Assembly: GCA_032622095.1 (NCBI GenBank)
Contig: CP136066.1
Span: 111,125,319-111,189,318 of the forward strand
Direction: 5' to 3'
Length of the DNA: 64,000 bases
Origin: Siphonodentalium dalli
Lineage: Eukaryota > Mollusca > Scaphopoda > Gadilida > Siphonodentaliidae
The notes under the pieces were generated by a model. The model was not told the origin of the DNA. It saw nothing but the letters and a program-made list of their open reading frames with translations, and searched no databases. Shown in pieces: positions 47,301 to 57,867 of the stretch. Numbering within the stretch: the stretch's first letter is position 1; each line of letters opens with the position of its first letter. Made by a program: the position numbers and the translations under genes.

Positions 47301-50300
47301 ACCCTCTAGCCACGTCCCTGACCAGCACTGCCGGTATGAACCAGAATGTGGCCGGTACCGGCCGGCGCCGGCATGTTTACTGGGTGTTAACTGGTACTTG
47401 AGATTCGTATGCCCAATTTAACCGGTAGGATTCAACAAGAAGCCTGATAGGCTGCTTTAATAGCACCAAATTACACAAATTGTTATTATTTTCCAGCCGA
47501 AATGAGACACGGGGTGGGGTCAAATAAACGTTTTTTTTTTATAAATCTAGTCATCCTGGAATCATTTCACGTTCATGCGGTGCCACTCCATGTGCGTCTT
47601 TAGAGCAGGGGCGTGGCTCAATAGCCCTTCCAATTTTTCGAAAATTGGGCTGAAGTCCTGCATGGAGCTCAACACAACATATCCTCTTCGAAATAGGTTC
47701 ATATTGGACCTAAATATTCACAAAAGTTCACATCGGACATATTTGATTCTGAAATAAACCCATATATATAGTGGACTTATATACCCTGCGTTATTCCGTT
47801 GAATTTCGCGGGTCGCAGTGAACACATTATACAGAGCGTAGATCTGGTCAGCCTGTTCTCGTGAAAATGAGCACAATTCGGTTTATTTTGCATGTTCGAT
47901 TTTATGATGGAGAACCCCTCATAGGCATGTTAAACCTGTTTAACCCATGTAATGATGTACATTGACTTTAGCTCATGTGGATATATTATGGTCTTATGAC
48001 AGCAATGTGAATTCCGTTGATTATTCCTTAAGCTTATTCGAAAAATTTAGGAAATTGTGGCAAATGATTCCAAAATTCGTAAGTGGCCAACTGGGCAAAT
48101 AATTTCGGGTCGAATATATTTTGGGTCTAGTTTTTAAAAGTGGTCCGAAACTGACTCGACCCTGTGCTCGGTCCAAATTTGTTTGGAAATTGTGGTAAAC
48201 GACCTTAATAAAAAAAAATTAAAAATTGGGCCGAAAAAAATTGGGATCGCTTGGTCAAAATTAGGTAAAATCGGAAAAATGAAACAAATTGGTCCAAATG
48301 AGTTCGGAATCGTAAGTGGCCAACTGGGCGGAACATGTTGGGGCGAAAAATGTTTGAGTCGAGTTTGAAAAAGTTGTCCGAAAATTACTCGACCCTGTGC
48401 TCGGACAGAAAATTGTTTGGAAAATGTGGCAAATTTCGGGCCGAAAATATTAGGCTCGAGTTTGAAAAAAGTAGTCCGAAAATGACTCGACCCTGCGCTT
48501 GGTCCGAAAAATATAGAAATTGTGGTAAATGACCACGGGAACGTCCTTGGTAAAAAAATATTAAAAAATTGGGTTGAAAAAACTTTGGGTCGAAAAGTAC
48601 GAAATGCCTCGAAATTAGACAAGGTCGGAAAATGAGGGGAAATTGGTCCTAATGAGTTCGGAATCGTAAGTGGCTAGCTGGGCGAAAAAAAGACATGTAA
48701 TGTCTCTTTGCAATCATATTGACTTTTCTTGTACAATGTGAATATTCAGTTCCAGATTGATGGTTTTGACTGTTGGAAGCTTGATCTTGATGGCATCTCT
48801 TTATATATTACCTACCGACTAGACATGTAGCCTACTTACACGCCTTACCGTACCTGCCAACTATCATGAGTTCAACTTCTCCCGCCGACGTGTGAATACG
48901 CCGCCATATATCCATTGTGAATAAAGTGCTGGCGCTGTTGAATATGGAAGTTAGTGATGAGATGGAGGCGGACATCATCGCCGCCATCATCAGGCCACGG
49001 AGCCCGTTGGGCAGCAACTCAAGCACGAGTGTCGGGAACGCAATATTAGTGCATCCTGTCCTGCTGCCACACACCTTTTCACAAACATCCGGATCAGCAC
49101 ACGTTACGGTATCTGAATGAGGAAATGAAACAATAAAACCAATTAAGAGTTTTTATATGTGTATGATTACAGGGAAATCACTAAACTAAACGTAATTCTA
49201 AACCACCGGTACCATGAAAGCAACTGATTCACTTGTCCCAATAGACGAATCATGTAAATCTTCCCTTTCACAAATCCATGCTTATCGGGATTAGAACCAA
49301 AATCGTCAGTGCTTGACGGACATATGTTGGCACACTGTGGCATGCACCGTAACAACTGAACTACCGAGGACAACAACAATTAAAGTATAACCTAATCAAT
49401 GCGCATGGGCACTAAGAGATATGTGTTCCAAGAACTGGAACATAATAAATTGTTGCTGTCTTTATATATAGAACATTACCGCGCTGGTTATCCTATATAA
49501 TCCTCGCTGCGGGTACGTAAATTAAACTCTGTTAAACACTGCTGCCCGCAATATGCGCGACGACGGGTAAGTTTTGTCCGGGCTATTCAAAAACCAAATT
49601 TCAAGTCGATAGCTCCACCCGTTTCCGAGATCTCGTCTGCGCATGCGCGAAGCTGGCGTCGCACGAGCTCGGCGACCCGATAAAATTCGTATCCGGGGCA
49701 AGATACATTCACATAGCAAATTTCAAGTCGATAGCTCCACCCGTTTCCGAGATCTGGTCTGCGCATGCGCGAAGCTGGCGTCGCACGGGCTCGGCGACCC
49801 GATAAAATTCGTATCCGGGGCAAGATACATTCACATAGCAAATTTCAAGTCGATAGCTCCACACGTTTCCGAGATCTCGTCTGCGCATGCGCGAAGCGGG
49901 CGCCGCACGGGCTCACCAATACGACAACGTCGACCGCCTGGTCAAACTACACACACGTACCAAGTTTCGTCCCGATCGGTCGAGAATCGTAGATTTGTAT
50001 AAATGACACACAGACAGACATACAGACAGACAGACAAACAGAGGTCTTCAAAATATATATGAGACTAGCCGATGAGCCCGACGTTGTCCGGGCTATTCAA
50101 AACCCAAATTTCAAGTCGATAGCTCTACCCAGCCCGACGTTGTCCGGGCTATTCAAAAACCAAATTTCAAGTCGATAGCTCTACCCGTTTCCGAGATCTG
50201 ATCTGCGCATGCGCGAAGCTGGCGTCGCACGGGCTCGGCGACCCGATAAAATTCGTATCCGGGGCAAGATACATTCACATACCAAATTTCAAGTAGATAG

Positions 50301-53300
50301 CTCCACCCGTTTCCGATATCTCGTCTGCGCATGCGCGAAGCTGGCGTCGCACGGGCTCGGCGACCCGATAAAATTCGTATCCGGGGCAAGATACATTCAC
50401 ATACCAAATTTCAAGTCGATAGCTCCACCCGTTTCCGAGATCTCGTCTGCGCATGCGCGAAGCGGGCGCCGCACGGGCTCGCCAATACGACAACGTCCAC
50501 CGCCTGGTCAAACTACACACACGTACCAAGTTTCGTCCCGATTGGTCGAGAATCGTAGATTTGTATAAATGCCATACAGACAGACAGACAGACATACAGA
50601 CAGACAGACAGAGGTCTTCAAAATATATATGAGATGGTCATTGTTGTGGTGTTTATGTATATCTTGAATGTCTATTTAACCATGGGTGTGGAGAATAGTA
50701 CACAGGGGTGACCGTATGGCCAATGGTAAGGTGAATGAGTATACAAGGATTGACTTATGATCATTAATGTGGTGAATATGTATACAGGGTGTGACAATAT
50801 GGTTATGGGTCATGTGTAGGAGTATACCCGGTGTGTCTGCATTGTGACTTATGGCTCTATGGTCGTTTGTGGTGTGTATGGGTATAACCAAGTATGGCTG
50901 TATGGTCATGGTCAGGTGTACGTGTATACAGTAAGTGACTATATTTTCATTTGTGTGGTGTTTATGTATATATGGAGTGACTGTGTGGCATTGGGTGGCT
51001 ATCGCTTTCCTCCATTGTCCATAACACCGTCAAGATGGAGATCTCTCTGACATTACCTCTCTGTTGATTAACATATCCTTGAGTTATTGTAGAAAGCGAT
51101 ATACACCCAAGGTTTCACATGTACAACCCACCCATGCATCTCACCATTGACCATACAATCAATACTTGTATACCTATTCGCCACACCCATAGTGATAGAA
51201 CCAATCGATATATACAGCCCGTGCACACATGACCATAGTTTCAACCCAGGTATACATATAAACCTCACTAATTTCCATTCAGCCCTTCCAGATATACCAA
51301 TACCCGCACACGAATACTCATACCTTCCATACTTGCTACTTGCATATACACCTCACACATGACAATTCAGCAACTCACTGTTAACTCATACACGCCATAC
51401 ATGATCACACAGCTACTCCCTATACAACCATAAATGATAATACATCCACGACATATATAAATATACATCCCGCAGTTACCAAAAGGGCACTCCCTATATA
51501 CCCACACGTTCGAAATGACCATCCAGCTTACTTCAGGTATGCCAATACATTTCAATCATGATCGTACAGTCATTCCATGTACACCTATACACGTTACCCA
51601 TAACCATAGAATCACTCCCTAGTTATCCACACACTCCATCCATATACAGCACATGTATACATATACACTCACCTGTCACAATACAGCCACATACGGCACA
51701 CCTGTACATTCCACTGTATTTCCACCCATGACCTTACATTCACTCCATATATACATAAACAACACACATATGACCATGTAGCTACTCTCGTTGTATCCAT
51801 ACACCACATCAATGCCCATACAGCCACATCGGGTACACACAAACACACACCGCAGTCACTCCGTGCAAACCGATTCACCTCACACATGACCATACAGCCA
51901 CTCCTTGTATACCTATACATCTCACCATGGGCACCCGACTCATGACCATATAGTCACTCCTCGTATACCTATTCACATCATGCATGACCATACAATAGCT
52001 CCCTCTATACCTATTCACCTCACCTATGATAATACAGTAACTCCCTGTCTGCCATCTTGGCATCCACCCTGTATCCAGTTGATCAGTTATTATCCTAATG
52101 GGCCGAGAATAGCCACATATTATGGTTCATCTCAGTTCCGTCTCAAATTTCTGCCCATTTCCTTTCAATAATATGGCCAGAATCACAAAAGAGGTTCTCG
52201 GCAAAATTCCATACTGCAACTTTAAAATGAATTTGTCATGCCCCATACGGAACTGAGACAACCAGAATAGAACATGTAGTTGACAGTTAATTATCTAACA
52301 CGTTTAATAACCAAGTGAGTCACAATTTGATACATTTTCGGAAAACGCAGAGAATTTTTTTCGGGATATATGTAAAAAATTAACTTTTTACCAAATTTGG
52401 TTGCCATATTGGAAGCCATCTTGATCAATTTGGTCTATAAATACCGTAGTGTGACACATTTAAGATAGACCAAAACTAAAAACACCTTTCATAACAAAGA
52501 TAGTTACATTTTACTTGAAAAAATGGTCCAAACCTGACAAGTTTTCTTTTGCCGATATTTATGTCGAGTTTATGAGAGAGAAATCCAATATTTCTGGTGA
52601 TGTCAGTGGTGACAATGGTAACAATTAACCATGCTGCATCAGACATGTTAGTATTCAATGTATAGAAGGCAGAATACCAATTGTATACATCAACCACAAC
52701 TTGTAAGCGATTTCAAGACACGCTGGGGCAATATCTATCGTTTTCCATATTGTTGCGGCCATTTTGGCAGCCAATTTGAGCCAAAGTAACACTTTTGGTT
52801 CCAATGAGGAATATTCATAGGTAATGATATGCCAAACTCCATGCAGGGTTTACCTCCCTTGATGACTCGGTAAGACCACTGCTATCGGCGACATTTTACC
52901 CACATTTGGTGGACTTCCGCGATATTAAAATATATACCAAGCAAGCAGTGCAAAATGCTGCCCTTATTAAGCACACAAAATATCGAGAAAAAAAATTGTG
53001 TGGTTTCGTACTTTAAGTTTGGAAAGTCCCACTAGAACCAAATAACTATAATTCGAAACGGTGTGATTTGGTTCTCCGATTATTTTATCAAAACAAAAGT
53101 CTGAACGCACATGGACGACAATGTCCCCACAACACGCATTGCAAGTCAGACACAAGAGTTCTTATTTGCTCCAATTTCGACGAGTTGTTTGCGAAAATCG
53201 TCATTAAAATTACCGCTCTGATTCTCCATTCTGTCGTTAAGCTTTTAGTGCGGGAATTGTTCTCAAAGCATATAGGAAATTTGACTTTGGGGCGATCGGT

Positions 53301-54583
53301 TTTCGTCATTTTGTTTGGAAACCCAGCGCTAAATATAGAAACGGCAGACTAATACCAAGCCGGTGACCGAGCCAGAAAGGAAGTATGATTGGTGCGCTCT
53401 GGTAGAGATTGATAATATGCCTCACTTATATTACAAAGTTCTGTTTATTTCTTGTTGAAATATGACTAGAATCCCAATTGGTATTTTTTGGTGAAATTTT
53501 ATACCGCATTCTGTAAAATCGAATTTTTGAGGGATCGGAAGGGGCTATGACCCTAATAATTGCATATTTCATTGCTCCAATGATCAATTAATGTACAAAA
53601 TAAAGTCATATTTCTCAATCAGTTCCAAACAGCATAAAATGATCTATAAGATATAAGTGAAAAAACGTCTTATTTTCAACTTCCGGCGACCATCTTGGGT
53701 GGGGAGTTTAAATTTTGCCCTAAAAAGTGTCATTATGTCTTAGCTTCATGAAAATACATTTGTATATAATTTACTAGAGTTTCCCGCTATAATTTGCATC
53801 AAACTGACTTAGGGCCTCGTCAGAAAGGAAGTATGACTGGTGCGCTCTGGTAGAGATTGATAATATGCCTCACTTACATTACAAAGTTATGTTTATTTCT
53901 TGTTTAAATATGACTAGAATCCCAATTGGTATTTTTTTGTTGAAATGTTATACCACATTCTGTAAAGTCGATTTTTTCAGGGACCGGAAGGGGCTATGAC
54001 CCTAATAATTGCATATTTCATTGCCCCAATGATCAATTAATATAAACACATACAAAATAAAGTCATATTTCTCAACCAGTTCCAAACAGCATAAAATGAT
54101 CTAGAAGATATAAGTGAAAAAACGTCTTATTTTCAACTTCCGGCGGCCATTTTGGCGACCATCTTGGATGGGGAGTTTCAATTTTGCCCCATAACAGTGT
54201 CATTATGTCTTAGCTTCATGAAAATACATACTAGAGTTTCCCGAGTTTCCCGCTATAATTTGCACCAAACTGACTTAGGGCCTAGTCTGAAAAACGGCGG
54301 CCATGATGATCGCCATCTTGTCTGGAGTCTACGCGGCCACTTTTTTTCTTGTTAACATTGCTTAAAAGTTGAAGAACATAATAAGGAACAAAATGAGTGG
54401 GATAAAGAAGTCTCAGGGGGTAGCGCTATTAGATCACGGACTATAACTGGAGCGACCGATATTCTTCACAAATGGTGTTAATCATTTAATTCATACCACT
54501 AGCTGTTACTGACCTTTGCGGCTAGAAGAAGATTATATAGATATATTCGCAGACCTACCATTCTATTTACCGCCTCTCTGACC

Positions 54584-54626
<43 letters not shown>

Positions 54627-55297
54627 TGCGTTGGGCCGCCGACGATATCAGGCTGTTGACTTTGATGACAGGGAAGAAAATAAATATTTATCTCTGAAAT
54701 GGGTCTCAAAAGTCATGCACGTAAATTATGTAATCTTGATGCAATAATTCCCATGCATCCCTGTTTATTCTCGCTGTATGCTACATAAACATAAGACCAT
54801 CTCGAGAAGAAAACAAACACTCTAGGCAGTCTTGCGTGCCAGGGAGCGACCCTATCGATCAGAGAAGCGGCAAATCGAATGGTATAGATATGAGAATATA
54901 GCATAACACATTTGAACTGGAACGTACGTGTATCACCTTGTGATGTTTAAATTGTAATTTACTAACTATTTTGTACACGTTACAAGTTAAACATACTTGT
55001 GGCTCAATTATAATTTACTAACTATTTTTTTTTACACATTACAAGTTAAAAATACTTGTGGCTAAACTAATATTTCTACAGCCTATTGAAATTATATATT
55101 TTGTTCACAAAATGTTGTTGTTGTTGAATCCAGCTCCGGCAGCGCGTGAAAATACACTCACCAGTAAACAGGATTCGGGCGATCATACCCGGGAACACCA
55201 TCAACAGCATAGGAAGAATTTTTAAACATCCCGCCAAAATACAACCGGCCTTGACGTGCGTGATATTCTTTGCAGCCAATGCTCGTTGAACTATAAC
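38130..55297 (-). CDS. SLC5-family sodium/solute cotransporter (SGLT type), 3' half (gene span)
   Basis: Exons in coding order: 55297-55162, 49112-48854, 45162-45000, 42268-42047, 39393-39303, 38347-38130. Introns are GT-AG and phases agree, giving 1089 nt (362 aa plus TGA). SLC5 proteins are plasma-membrane symporters that couple Na+ entry to uptake of sugars, inositol or similar solutes. The piece covers the C-terminal half of a family protein (usual length about 650-680 aa), from [11 protein letters not shown] to the last membrane helix. Visible family marks are [37 protein letters not shown] (residues of the Na2 site), [22 protein letters not shown] (the Gln matching SGLT1 Gln457), [10 protein letters not shown] and STEERID. 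The residue matching SGLT1 Thr460 is Val, so substrate preference may differ. Exons for the first roughly 290 residues were not found up to 64000. The subfamily cannot be fixed. Confidence 0.92.
38443..38919. mobile_element. TTAA-type foldback MITE, 477 bp with duplications
   Basis: TTAA (38443-38446) followed by AGGTACTCAACCCG; the right end CGGGTTGAGTACCT is followed by TTAA (38916-38919). The arms continue inward: ATTTGATTCGAGTCGAGGAA pairs with TTCCTCGACTCGAATCAAAT. It lies in the last SLC5 intron, about 95 bp upstream of the final exon. Fragments of the same family are at 17340, 24464 and 43600. Confidence 0.85.
39303..39393 (-). CDS. SLC5 exon e (intracellular linker)
   Basis: Acceptor CTTCCAACAG, donor GGG-GTAAGA. 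Encodes [20 protein letters not shown] then [17 protein letters not shown] is the conserved cytoplasmic motif after the penultimate helix of SGLTs. Confidence 0.92.
39400..41020. other. Intron, no gene recognised
   Basis: SLC5 intron. Short repeated phrases CACTTCTCCCTG and AGAAGTG/GAAGAAGT occur near 39895-39950 and 40118-40150. A run of about fourteen G lies near 40735. No exon or RNA gene was seen. Confidence 0.5.
41026..41094. repeat. Perfect 29-bp hairpin with 11-base loop
   Basis: 41026-41054 and 41066-41094 are exact reverse complements (start GAAATGTTCAGATAATAAG, end CTTATTATCTGAACATTTC), with loop GGTCTATGGCA. There is no mismatch in the stem. It lies in an SLC5 intron. It could be a tiny MITE or a source of a dsRNA hairpin; perfect pairing is unlike most animal microRNA precursors. 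Confidence 0.9.
41409..41897. repeat. Long inverted repeat, arms about 180 bp
   Basis: The left arm 41409-41585 and the reverse complement of 41718-41897 share CATATTCCACCAGTACAAAACC, TGACAGGGAAC, GGGGAATATATTTCTTAGTT and GTACTTCACTGTA. Identity is roughly 85% by eye. The loop is about 130 bp. It lies 150 bp past the donor of SLC5 exon d. Probably a foldback MITE; no target duplication was identified. Confidence 0.8.
42047..42268 (-). CDS. SLC5 exon d (two membrane helices)
   Basis: Acceptor GTATTGCAG, donor CAT-GTGAGT; exactly 74 codons, phase 0 at both ends. Encodes [60 protein letters not shown] and [14 protein letters not shown]. The exon is flanked on both sides by long inverted repeats (41409-41897 and 42388-43322). 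Confidence 0.94.
42388..43322. mobile_element. Foldback element built of GGAGATATCTCC palindromes, 935 bp
   Basis: The terminal inverted repeats are GTATGGGGCGCCATCCCTGC at 42388 and its exact complement ending at 43322. They continue through AAATATTCGTTTTCGGAGAT, with a 4-bp insertion (ATAT) in the left copy. AACA occurs immediately outside both ends (42384-42387 and 43323-43326), a likely 4-bp target duplication. The body holds about 34 dyads of the form GGAGATATCTCC or GCAGATATCTGC. They are separated by short spacers such as TTGGATCCAA, CATAATGCGAG and TTGGAATATTTTCAAGG. About 60 bp near 42855-42915 are non-repetitive. There is no transposase. The right end of the element relative to transcription lies 119 bp upstream of the SLC5 exon d acceptor. 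ORFs on both strands merely translate the dyads. Confidence 0.9.
43600..43760. mobile_element. MITE fragment related to 38443-38919
   Basis: Contains AAGATGCAAAATCAG, GGGTAAAAATATTTGATTTG and AGTCGAGGAACCC, matching the copies at 24464 and 38443. It has only one recognisable end. The rest of 43330-44990 shows no other feature. Confidence 0.55.
45000..45162 (-). CDS. SLC5 exon c (substrate-contact helix)
   Basis: Acceptor GTTCTTCTAG, donor AAG-GTGGGT. Encodes [37 protein letters not shown] and [17 protein letters not shown]. It contains two membrane helices and the Gln equivalent to SGLT1 Gln457. No ATG-initiated frame covers it; it was recognised from the splice signals and the protein pattern. 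Confidence 0.92.
45287..45565. repeat. GCACGCCGAAAGCGCCAAAATGTGC dyad cluster
   Basis: Repeated CACGCCGAAAGCGC.AAAATG and its complement CATTTTGGCGC alternate across this stretch, giving a foldback of minisatellite motifs. ORFs here consist of the repeat. It lies within an SLC5 intron, about 125 bp upstream of exon c in the transcript sense. Confidence 0.75.
46199..47320. repeat. G-rich TTGGAAATTTCCAAC repeat region, possible hAT-like remnants
   Basis: Starts near CAGAGACGTGGCGACAGGGG and ends GAGACCCTCTAGCCACGTCC-CTG, which resemble hAT-type inverted ends (CAGGGACGTGGCTAG). Inside, several blocks share CATCAGTTGGAAATTTTCCA and poly-G runs (46215-46242, about 46459, about 47242). Related single ends occur at 22295, 44930 and 45870. 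No target duplication was found. Confidence 0.5.
46215..46242 (+). repeat. Poly-G run of 28
   Basis: Uninterrupted G run, prone to G-quadruplex formation and to length error in sequencing. Confidence 0.9.
47330..48055. other. Intron, no feature recognised
   Basis: SLC5 intron sequence with short GGCCGGTACCGGCCGGCGCC-like palindromes near 47345-47370 and nothing gene-like. Confidence 0.45.
48060..48690. repeat. Diverged tandem repeat (CGTAAGTGGCCAACTGGGC units)
   Basis: Units share GAATCGTAAGTGGCCAACTGGG (near 48078, 48310, 48660), CGACCCTGTGCTCGG and AAAATTGTTTGGAAA-TGTGGCAAA. A 162-codon antisense frame across it translates the repeat (recurrent FFGPSAGSS-like segments) and is not a gene. 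Confidence 0.75.
48854..49112 (-). CDS. SLC5 exon b (extracellular Cys loop and Na2-site helix)
   Basis: Acceptor CTCATTCAG. Encodes [73 protein letters not shown] and [13 protein letters not shown] plus two bases. The donor AG-GTACGG is chosen because it restores the Arg codon and phase. A GTAAGG six bases later is the alternative. The Cys-rich loop and the SSLTS serines are conserved. Confidence 0.92.
49560..50064 (-). mobile_element. Non-autonomous Helitron 1 of a tandem pair
   Basis: On the - strand it starts TCTCATATATATTTTGAAGA (from 50064) with a CTGT-rich stretch, and carries three units of 122 bp (GATCTCGTCTGCGCATGCGCG, GGGGCAAGATACATTCACAT, CCAAATTTCAAGTCGATAGC). Its 3' end near 49560 (GTTTTGTCCGGGCTATTC) has lost the clean hairpin. 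It abuts the next copy exactly. Confidence 0.75.
50065..50634 (-). mobile_element. Non-autonomous Helitron 2 of a tandem pair
   Basis: On the - strand it starts TCTCATATATATTTTGAAGA (from 50634) and ends AGCCCGGACAACGTCGGGCT-CATCGG-CTAG (50068-50065). The GCCCG..CGGGC hairpin stands six bases before CTAG. The flanking bases are A and T. It contains 122-bp units like its neighbour and a partial duplication of the 3' end at 50069-50150. ORFs are unit translations. Confidence 0.85.
50640..52050. repeat. Inverted minisatellite field, about 48-bp units
   Basis: To the left of about 51000 the units read GTATGGTCATG.GT-GGTGTATATGTATA. From about 51070 they read the complement, CATGACCATACAGTCACTCC followed by TATACCTATACACCTCA. 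The orientation switch lies near 51000-51065. Units are diverged. Many small ORFs on both strands come from the repeat. Confidence 0.8.
52060..53370. other. Intron, no gene recognised
   Basis: SLC5 intron. Contains phrases such as GCCATATTGGAAGCCATCTTG and GCGGCCATTTTGGCAGCCA, a common style of invertebrate dispersed repeat. No exon was found on either strand. Confidence 0.45.
53373..54286. repeat. Tandem duplication of about 450 bp
   Basis: Copies 53373-53820 and 53821-54286 both begin CAGAAAGGAAGTATGA.TGGT and end CTGACTTAGGGCCT.GT. They share GCCATTTTGG/CCATCTTGG segments. The copies differ by small indels and substitutions, so the duplication is not recent. Confidence 0.88.
54586..54626 (+). 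repeat. (GA)n followed by poly-G
   Basis: About fifteen GA dinucleotides, then about ten G. Simple repeat in the SLC5 intron. Confidence 0.9.
55162..55297 (-). CDS. SLC5 exon a (first in window)
   Basis: Acceptor TTACTGACAG, donor CTG-GTGAGT. Encodes [39 protein letters not shown] and ARILFTG. This is the QR-loop and following helix of the SGLT fold. It must be joined to a 5' exon outside the window. Confidence 0.92.
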
Positions 55298-55525
55298 CTG
55301 TCAGTAAATTGATGTAACTATATCGATAATGATTATATAGTATATAGAAGCTATAACATATTGATACAGGAACACTACTACTGAATGTTCAAGACAGTTT
55401 TATACCGAGAATTATCGCCGAAGAATGTAATTAAAATTTTAATATAAAATATGTGAAGGAAAAATGACAATGTAATTAAGTCAATTGAAACCCGTAATTA
55501 TGTCACATCATCGAAATAAGCTATA

Positions 55526-55744
55526 TCTATATAAAAGAGTATAGGATCTATCTGTCTGTATGTCCGTTCGCGGTTTTTCTCCCAGTCTCCTGGATCGATT
55601 TCAACCAAATTTGGTGTGGTGACTCGGGGTACCCCCAGTGGATGTAATGACGGCGTTAGTTTAAACAAAATATATTAAAAAACAATATAAATTGAATATT
55701 GTTTTTTGTTTGGTTATAAAGGCTCCCGAAACTGTTTCAGCTAG
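55526..55744 (+). mobile_element. Short non-autonomous Helitron, 219 bp
   Basis: Starts TCTATATAAAAGAGTATAGG after host A (55525). Ends with the small hairpin GAAAC-T-GTTTC followed by AG and CTAG (55741-55744) before host T. Contains the phrase CGATTTCAACCAAATTTGGTG common in such elements. It lies just upstream (in the transcript sense) of SLC5 exon a. Confidence 0.75.
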
Positions 55745-55848
55745 TATGTAATATATAAGAGAGACTGCATGCCGTGACGACATTGAAAACACCCGACTCA
55801 GGAAAACACTACTGACCAAAAACAAAACATGACAAGAGCATCGCTAGG

Positions 55849-56535
55849 GCGTGGCAAAATACGCCCTTTAGCCATTTCGAATTGTACTACCGCAAAATAA
55901 AATAATACTTTGAGCTTACATTTGAAATAAATCTGATATACCCCTAATTTCAATGCCAAAATGCAGTCAAATTCTAAGTCGAAAAATGGCCGTAACTCAT
56001 GTAAACATAATTAGACAGAACCTATATTCGAACTTGGCCTGTAGTTTTAGCTGGGAAATACACATACCAGCTTTGGTTTAGATCAAATAATCAAAACTGG
56101 AGTTATCGGTCGGAAACCGAAATGTTATGAAATTGGTCAAATTCTAAGTTGAAAAAGGGCCGTAACTCATGTAAAAATAACTGGACGAAACCCATATTCG
56201 AACTTGGCCTGTATCTTTAGCTGGGAAATACACATACCAACTTTGGTTCAGATAAATTAATCCAAACTGGAGTTATCGGTCGGAAACAAAAAATGTGAAC
56301 AGACGGTCAAATTCTAAGTCGAAAAAGGGCCGTAACTCATGTAAAAATAATTGGACGGAACTCATATTCGAACTTGGCCTGTATCTTTAGCTAGGAAATA
56401 CACATACTAACTTTGGTTCAGATCAAATAATCCAAACTGGAGTTATCGGTCGGAAACCAAAAATGTTAACGGACGGACGGACGGACGGACAGACTGATAA
56501 CATAATACGACCTTTTTTCATAAAGGGCGTATAAA
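55849..56535 (-). repeat. 170-bp tandem repeat element, related to the 36-kb block
   Basis: Three to four units start at about 55966, 56136 and 56306 (TCAAATTCTAAGTCGAAAAA, GGGCCGTAACTCATGTAAA, CTGGAGTTATCGGTCGGAAA). A (GGAC)n run follows at 56469. Short outer inverted ends are TACGCCCTTTA and AAAGGGCGTA. The reverse complement matches TTTTTCGACTTAGAATTT and GAGTTATGG.CC at 36.1-36.7 kb. Confidence 0.75.
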
Positions 56536-56959
56536 AACCAGGCCAGCGAGATAAGGGATCTTTCTGTGCTATGCCGGGATAATTCCCCTCAATGGTTACA
56601 CCAACACTTCCCTAACTTAATAGACACTATACAATCAACAAATAAACAAATAGACTAATCTCATAAGAACTTAATAAACACGCGAGGTCGATCAGGTTAC
56701 TAACACAGTCCAGGCACACGGATGGTAAGTCTAATAATCAAACTCTCTTCCAGCTACCCACGGAACAACACCCCAAAATTTTACCAGTCATCCCCACCTA
56801 GAATACAGGTATTTATTCATTATGTTTCAGTGGGCTCTTTGGTGCGTACTGACCATCGGCAGGCGAACACACTGGATTGGCCACGCCCCCTGCAGTAATG
56901 CAAGTCCTCAATAAAGTCCAATGCTAGAAATCCAGTATAAATAAGTCATCATGTACTAA

Positions 56960-57330
56960 CCCACACTCATGCAAAATACGCAATATCGACCACCTTACAA
57001 GACTAACAATAATATCAAAACCTAGGGTAGCGGACTTCCGCCATAGATGGCTCCGGCGCGCTGATGAATGCCCCCGGTGGTGTAGATACGCTTGTCGTAT
57101 AAGCCATTGAGCAATTATCTCCATCAAACAACCAACTGACCTGCTAACCTTGTAAAATCATTACACAGAACAACTATAGTTCACAAACATGACCACAAAA
57201 CACGACTAACACCAATATCAATATCTAGGTTAGCGGGCTCACGCCCTAGATGGCTCCTTGGGGGCTGGTGAATGTCCTCGGGCGGTGTAGATACGCTTGT
57301 CGTGGCCGTAGTATAAGCTGTCGAATAATT
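56960..57330. repeat. Diverged tandem duplication, about 230 bp
   Basis: Both halves share ACAAGACTAACA/CACGACTAACACCAATATCA, CCTAGG.TAGCGG, AGATGGCTCC and GGTGTAGATACGCTTGTCGT. The ORFs here translate the repeat. No SLC5 5' exon was found in this interval. Confidence 0.7.
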
Positions 57331-57740
57331 ATCTCTCTCAAAACTACTAACAACTGCATATACAAATTTGCAAATACATGCTTTCACCCGCGCCCGCGCC
57401 TATGGGGGGGGGGGACGGGTGGGGCATAATAATCGATAACACTACTTGGCACTCCAAGCCTTTGAATACACACCAACCAACACAGTCTGGCCTCAGCTGC
57501 TTCCTCTTCTCGTGACTGCATTACACAACCAGGTCAACGGGTTCTGACACAGGAATGAAAGGCGGGCATTGCACCATCAAGAGTTGATGAGCCCCAACCG
57601 ACCTTAAGTCAACCGGCTGATATTGCAACCTCTTCCTAGCGTTGATCCCGTAGTACAAGCCCGGAATACAACAGACTAAGGCAACTCGAGTCCACACAAG
57701 CGCTAAATAGGACAATAAATTACCACTATTCACAACTCAA

Positions 57741-57744
<4 letters not shown>

Positions 57745-57776
<32 letters not shown>
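57745..57776. repeat. (AT)n microsatellite
   Basis: Simple AT run just before a CGATCGCG-rich palindromic stretch (57795-57850). Confidence 0.9.
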
Positions 57777-57781
<5 letters not shown>

Positions 57782-57867
57782 TGTACGATTCTGTTAGCCA
57801 ACCGCGATCGCGCCCCGCGATCGCGATCGTAAATCGCGATCAGATCGTATATACCCACCGACATCAT

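Noticed and set aside
48134-48622. 162-codon antisense ORF
   Set aside because: It repeats internally with the CGTAAGTGGCCAACTGGGC tandem units and has no recognisable domain.
49522-50595. ORFs with [20 protein letters not shown] repeats
   Set aside because: They are translations of the 122-bp Helitron units on both strands.
57521-57733. 70-codon antisense ORF tested as a possible 5' SLC5 exon
   Set aside because: The translation lacks any SLC5 pattern and suitable splice sites in phase with exon a were not found.
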